Positions 5,025-7,167 of a stretch of DNA of 7,167 bases are shown here, piece after piece. Under the pieces are notes generated by a model. That model had not been told where the DNA came from. It made no database searches and saw only the letters and a list, made by a program, of their open reading frames with translations. The position numbers and the translations under genes are program-made. The stretch comes from an uncultured Pseudomonadota bacterium. Lineage in GTDB: Bacteria; Myxococcota_A; UBA796; CAJQPC01. Each line of letters starts with the position of its first letter. Position 1 is the first letter of the stretch. Location: assembly GCA_937915955.1 (NCBI GenBank), contig CALGIB010000734.1, positions 1 through 7,167 on the forward strand, given 5' to 3'.

Positions 5025-5803
5025 CACACGATGATGCGCAGCCCGTCGGGCCCGGGCTGGGCGGCCACCGAGCCCCCGTTGGGCTCGATCGCCGTTCGCA
5101 GCGCGCCGACCATCTTCACCGAGCTGTGCTTGGACTCCCGGCTGTGGATCAGCGCGTCGACGGCGACGGCGGGCAGGCGGCCGCTGCGGTCCTCGACCAC
5201 CAGCCAGGTGCCGGACTTTCCCTCGGCCAGCAGCACGTGCACGCAGGAGAACGAGGTGTTCTTCCTGGCGTTCTTCAGCGCCGCCGCCATCAGGGTCTCG
5301 ATGGCCTGCTCCAGCAGCTCACCCTGGCCGGAGACCCGGCAGGGGCGGAGGTCCAGGACCACGGGCACGCCCTGCTTGCGGAAGCTCTCCATGGGCTTGC
5401 GCAGCGCCCGGGCCGCCAGCACCCGCGCGTCCGTGGAGCCTCGGGGCTTGCGCCACTCGGGGACCCGGGCCGGGGGCGCGTCCTCGAGCAGGATGCCGAT
5501 GATCTCGGAGCCCTCCCGGATCAGCAGAGGGCGGGCCCGTGGCAGGAAGTGGGCCCTGGTGCTGACGTCGATGACCTCGGCTTCGCTGCCACCGGGCACC
5601 AGATCCAGCAGCTCGCCGGGGTCCGCGCGCAGGACCTGGCTGGACCGGAACACGCGGCAGCGAGACCCGTCGCCGCCCAGGACGACCAGGTGGCAGACCA
5701 CGCCGGTGAGGCGAGGCAGGACCTCGGAGACCGTGTCGGCGCCCCAGGCGCAGACGACCTCGCCGAGGGGGAGATGGGCGACGGTGACTTCGTGAGCTTC
5801 CAC
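5009..5803 (-). CDS. Protein with degenerate GHKL (histidine-kinase-like ATPase) C-terminal domain
   Basis: This 264-residue protein runs from GTG 5803-5801 to TGA at 5011-5009. The open frame continues upstream, but this GTG is the only plausible start in the divergent intergenic region and matches the beginning of coding-like sequence. Residues about 162-264 track the GHKL fold. LLEQAIETLMAAALKNARKN (163-182) stands where kinases have the N-box, WLVVEDRSGRLP (200-211) is at the G1 box, and NGGSVAAQPGPDGLRIIVCLP (242-262) matches the final strands. ATP-binding residues are poorly kept: the N-box Asn is Ala174, the G1 glycines are displaced, and the G2 loop is HSSVKMVG. Residues 20-110 (ADTVSEVLPRLTG..., PLLIREGSEIIGILLED) could be a divergent CBS-like or other sensory module, at low confidence. 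No phosphoacceptor His box or transmembrane segment is seen. It is probably a signalling or partner-binding protein. No Shine-Dalgarno is visible. Confidence 0.6.
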   Translation of the reverse strand: MEAHEVTVAHLPLGEVVCAWGADTVSEVLPRLTGVVCHLVVLGGDGSRCRVFRSSQVLRADPGELLDLVPGGSEAEVIDVSTRAHFLPRARPLLIREGSEIIGILLEDAPPARVPEWRKPRGSTDARVLAARALRKPMESFRKQGVPVVLDLRPCRVSGQGELLEQAIETLMAAALKNARKNTSFSCVHVLLAEGKSGTWLVVEDRSGRLPAVAVDALIHSRESKHSSVKMVGALRTAIEPNGGSVAAQPGPDGLRIIVCLPGA

Positions 5804-5860
5804 GCGGTGTGAATCGGATCGGCCGCGAGGGACCGTGAGGCCCCATCGCCCGGCCCCGAA

Positions 5861-5880
5861 ATCCCGCGGCCTGCCGGGAT
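5861..5880. promoter_or_regulatory. Inverted repeat ATCCCG-N8-CGGGAT
   Basis: Perfect 6-bp arms (5861-5866 and 5875-5880) around an 8-bp spacer sit in the 141-bp divergent region between the GHKL-like and SPFH genes. The form suits a dimeric DNA-binding regulator, but chance is possible in GC-rich DNA. Confidence 0.3.
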
Positions 5881-5914
5881 GTACCAGGGGCGGGCTATCT
5901 TCCCTGCCTGATTC

Positions 5915-5932
5915 TTCGCGACTTGTTCGCGA
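5915..5932. promoter_or_regulatory. Paired TTCGCGA repeats upstream of the SPFH gene
   Basis: TTCGCGA occurs at 5915-5921 and 5926-5932, 11 bp apart start to start, or about one helical turn. Each contains the palindrome TCGCGA. They end 3 bp before the GGAG ribosome site, so a bound protein or RNA structure could control transcription or translation of the SPFH gene. Confidence 0.4.
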
Positions 5933-5944
5933 TTCGGAGCGCGC

Positions 5945-7096
5945 ATGTCGATCTGGGACACCCTGACGGACCACGCCAAGGCCCAGTTCCTCGAGGTCAT
6001 CGAGTGGCTGGACGACACACGGGACACGCTGGTCTGGCGGGCGCCGGTCTTCGGCCAGGTGCTGATGGACGGGGGCAAGCTGGTGGTCCGCCCGGGCCAG
6101 GCCGCGATCTTCGTGAGCGAGGGCCAGCTCTCCGAGGTCTTCGCCCCCGGGACCTACGAGCTGTCCACGCGCAACAGGCCCCTGGACAGCTTCTTCCAGT
6201 CCATCAAGTACCGCCTGCAGTACCCCTACAAGGGCGACGTGTACTTCGTGAACACCCGCCGCTTCAGCGACCAGAAGTGGGGCACCAGCACGCCCTTCCT
6301 GTTCGAGGACCCGCAGTACGGCGGCATCGAGGTCCGGGCCTACGGCAGCTACGAGTACAAGGTCACCGACCCGGCTCGCCTCCTCGAGGAGGTCGTCGGC
6401 ACCGATCAACAGCTGACCACCAGCGAGATCAACGGGCAGCTCAAGCGGGAGCTGGTCGAGGCCTTCCGCGCCAACTTGAAGACGCTGGCCGCCCAGCAGG
6501 GCATCACCGTGAATCACCTGGACGCGCGCTTCTACGAGCTGAAGCAGAGCTTCCTGGATGGCATGAGCCCGGTCTTCGAGGACAAGTACGGCATCACCCT
6601 TACCGACTTCTCGATCGGCGGCCTGAACCTGCCGGACGACCTGCGCGAGCTGCTCAACAAGCGCCGGGAGATGGACATGGTCGGGGACGTGGACCGCTAC
6701 ACGCGCTTCCAGGCCGCGAACGCGCTCCGGGACGCCGCCCAGAACCAGGGTCTGGGTGGTGGCATGGCGGCCGCCGGCGTGGGCCTGGGCGTGGGGCAGG
6801 TCCTCGGCGCGGCGATGGGTCAGCAGCAGCCCCAGGGACACCAGGGTCCGCCTCCGCCTCCGCCTCAGCCCGGCATGAGCCCGCCGCCTCCGCCGCCCCA
6901 GCCCCACCAGGTGATCCTCCACTACTCGGGACCCTCGGGGCAGGCCGAGCTGAGCGTGCCCGAGATCGCCAAGCGCGTGGCTGCGGACCCCTCGGGCACC
7001 CACCATGTCTGGGGTCCGGGCTTCCCGGCCTGGAAGAGCTGGGATGAAGTACCTGAGATCGTTCGCCTTGTTCCGCCTCCCGCGCCGCCTCGATGA
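5945..7096 (+). CDS. SPFH-domain (YdjI-type) protein with C-terminal GYF_2 domain
   Basis: This 383-residue protein begins at ATG 5945 behind GGAG (5936-5939, 5-nt spacing). Residues about 25-250 are a band-7/SPFH domain of the type seen in Bacillus YdjI and proteins labelled virion core protein. Signatures are LVVRPGQAAIFVSEGQLSEV, FAPGTYELST, YGGIEVRAYGSYEYKVTDP, and YGITLTDFSIGGLNLPDD. A Gly/Ala/Met/Gln-rich linker (about 268-295) and two proline runs (about 300-320) follow. The C-terminus (about 323-372, HYSGPSGQAELSVPEIAKRV and VWGPGFPAWKSW) fits GYF_2, a small domain that usually binds proline-rich peptides. SPFH proteins oligomerise on membranes. YdjI is known to work with a PspA-type protein in envelope stress, but no pspA is in this window. 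No hydrophobic anchor is visible. The stop codon overlaps the start of the next gene (ATGA), so the two are probably co-translated. Confidence 0.88.
   Translation: MSIWDTLTDHAKAQFLEVIEWLDDTRDTLVWRAPVFGQVLMDGGKLVVRPGQAAIFVSEGQLSEVFAPGTYELSTRNRPLDSFFQSIKYRLQYPYKGDVYFVNTRRFSDQKWGTSTPFLFEDPQYGGIEVRAYGSYEYKVTDPARLLEEVVGTDQQLTTSEINGQLKRELVEAFRANLKTLAAQQGITVNHLDARFYELKQSFLDGMSPVFEDKYGITLTDFSIGGLNLPDDLRELLNKRREMDMVGDVDRYTRFQAANALRDAAQNQGLGGGMAAAGVGLGVGQVLGAAMGQQQPQGHQGPPPPPPQPGMSPPPPPPQPHQVILHYSGPSGQAELSVPEIAKRVAADPSGTHHVWGPGFPAWKSWDEVPEIVRLVPPPAPPR
7055..7063 (+). repeat. GAGATCGTT motif, copy 6
   Basis: Exact copy, sense to the SPFH-GYF_2 gene (CCT GAG ATC GTT CGC CTT GTT), in a locally AT-richer stretch with A/T-ending codons near the C-terminus. 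Confidence 0.55.
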
Positions 7097-7167
7097 GGGG
7101 ACTGCTGCTGGCGCTCGCCTGCTCGGGCCGGGTCCCCGCGGACACCCGGCACGACGCGGACACAGAC
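7093..7167 (+). CDS. Putative lipoprotein, partial (continues beyond window)
   Basis: The ATG at 7093 overlaps the TGA of the SPFH gene (ATGA), a typical translationally coupled arrangement, and the frame is open for 25 codons to the window end. The product starts MRGLLLALAC, then SGRVPADTRHDADTD. One Arg, a short hydrophobic core and ALAC-10 make a short lipoprotein signal with Cys10 as the lipidated residue. A Thr/Asp-rich low-complexity linker begins, of the kind found after the lipobox in surface proteins of high-GC deltaproteobacterial lineages. The functional domain lies outside the window. Coupling to the SPFH protein suggests a shared envelope role, which is inference. Confidence 0.6.
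   Translation, partial: MRGLLLALACSGRVPADTRHDADTD

Noticed and set aside
3669..5027. 452-codon minus-strand open frame opposite the GH18-like gene
   Set aside because: It is a shadow frame. The plus strand has a lipobox, barrel strands and a GH18 active-site-like motif.
6845..6905. CCGCCT-rich repeat as a mobile or CRISPR-like repeat
   Set aside because: It is simple codon repetition encoding the proline runs in the SPFH-GYF_2 linker.
5804..7006. Long minus-strand open frame continuing upstream of the GHKL-like gene over the SPFH gene
   Set aside because: It is the antisense shadow of the SPFH-GYF_2 gene, common in high-GC DNA. Its translation is His/Ala/Val-rich and unlike a folded protein, while the plus strand encodes clear domains.

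Overview
The window is about 70% GC by eye, tightly packed, and uses mainly G/C-ending codons. It looks like a chromosomal segment of a high-GC, Gram-negative-type bacterium. Short lipoprotein signals, a Thr/Asp-rich linker after one lipobox, and an SPFH-GYF_2 protein would fit an environmental Myxococcota-like (deltaproteobacterial) lineage, but no marker gene fixes the taxonomy. No phage, IS element, CRISPR array, tRNA or rRNA is visible.

Layout from left to right: (1) a partial minus-strand zinc-ribbon membrane protein (322 to 1) diverges over 23 bp from a GNAT acetyltransferase (346-780). (2) A large minus-strand membrane-anchored, helical-repeat protein (2553-937) is preceded, directly and in the same frame, by a 23-codon ORF ending in TGA. 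(3) Divergent from it is a GrpE-domain protein (2755-3366) with an N-terminal transmembrane segment. (4) Convergent to that is a minus-strand Asp-rich C2-like putative lipoprotein (3951-3379), divergent over 53 bp from a GH18-like TIM-barrel lipoprotein (4005-4994). (5) Convergent to the GH18-like gene is a minus-strand protein with a degenerate GHKL ATPase-like C-terminus (5803-5009). (6) Divergent from it is an SPFH (YdjI-type) protein with a C-terminal GYF_2 domain (5945-7096), whose stop overlaps the start of a partial lipoprotein (7093-end) as ATGA.

The genes are mostly single units in alternating orientation, with short divergent promoter regions and 12-14 bp convergent junctions that carry hairpins. 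The only clear operon-like pair is SPFH-GYF_2 plus the terminal lipoprotein. A shared theme is the cell envelope: a zinc-ribbon membrane protein, a membrane-tethered repeat protein, a membrane-tethered GrpE, three putative lipoproteins and an SPFH scaffold. No single pathway can be assigned.

Two observations deserve most attention. One is the membrane-anchored GrpE. The other is a 9-bp motif, GAGATCGTT, found five times exactly and once with one mismatch. Every copy lies inside a gene, in both orientations relative to transcription, and five of the six sit in local AT-rich dips with unusual codons.
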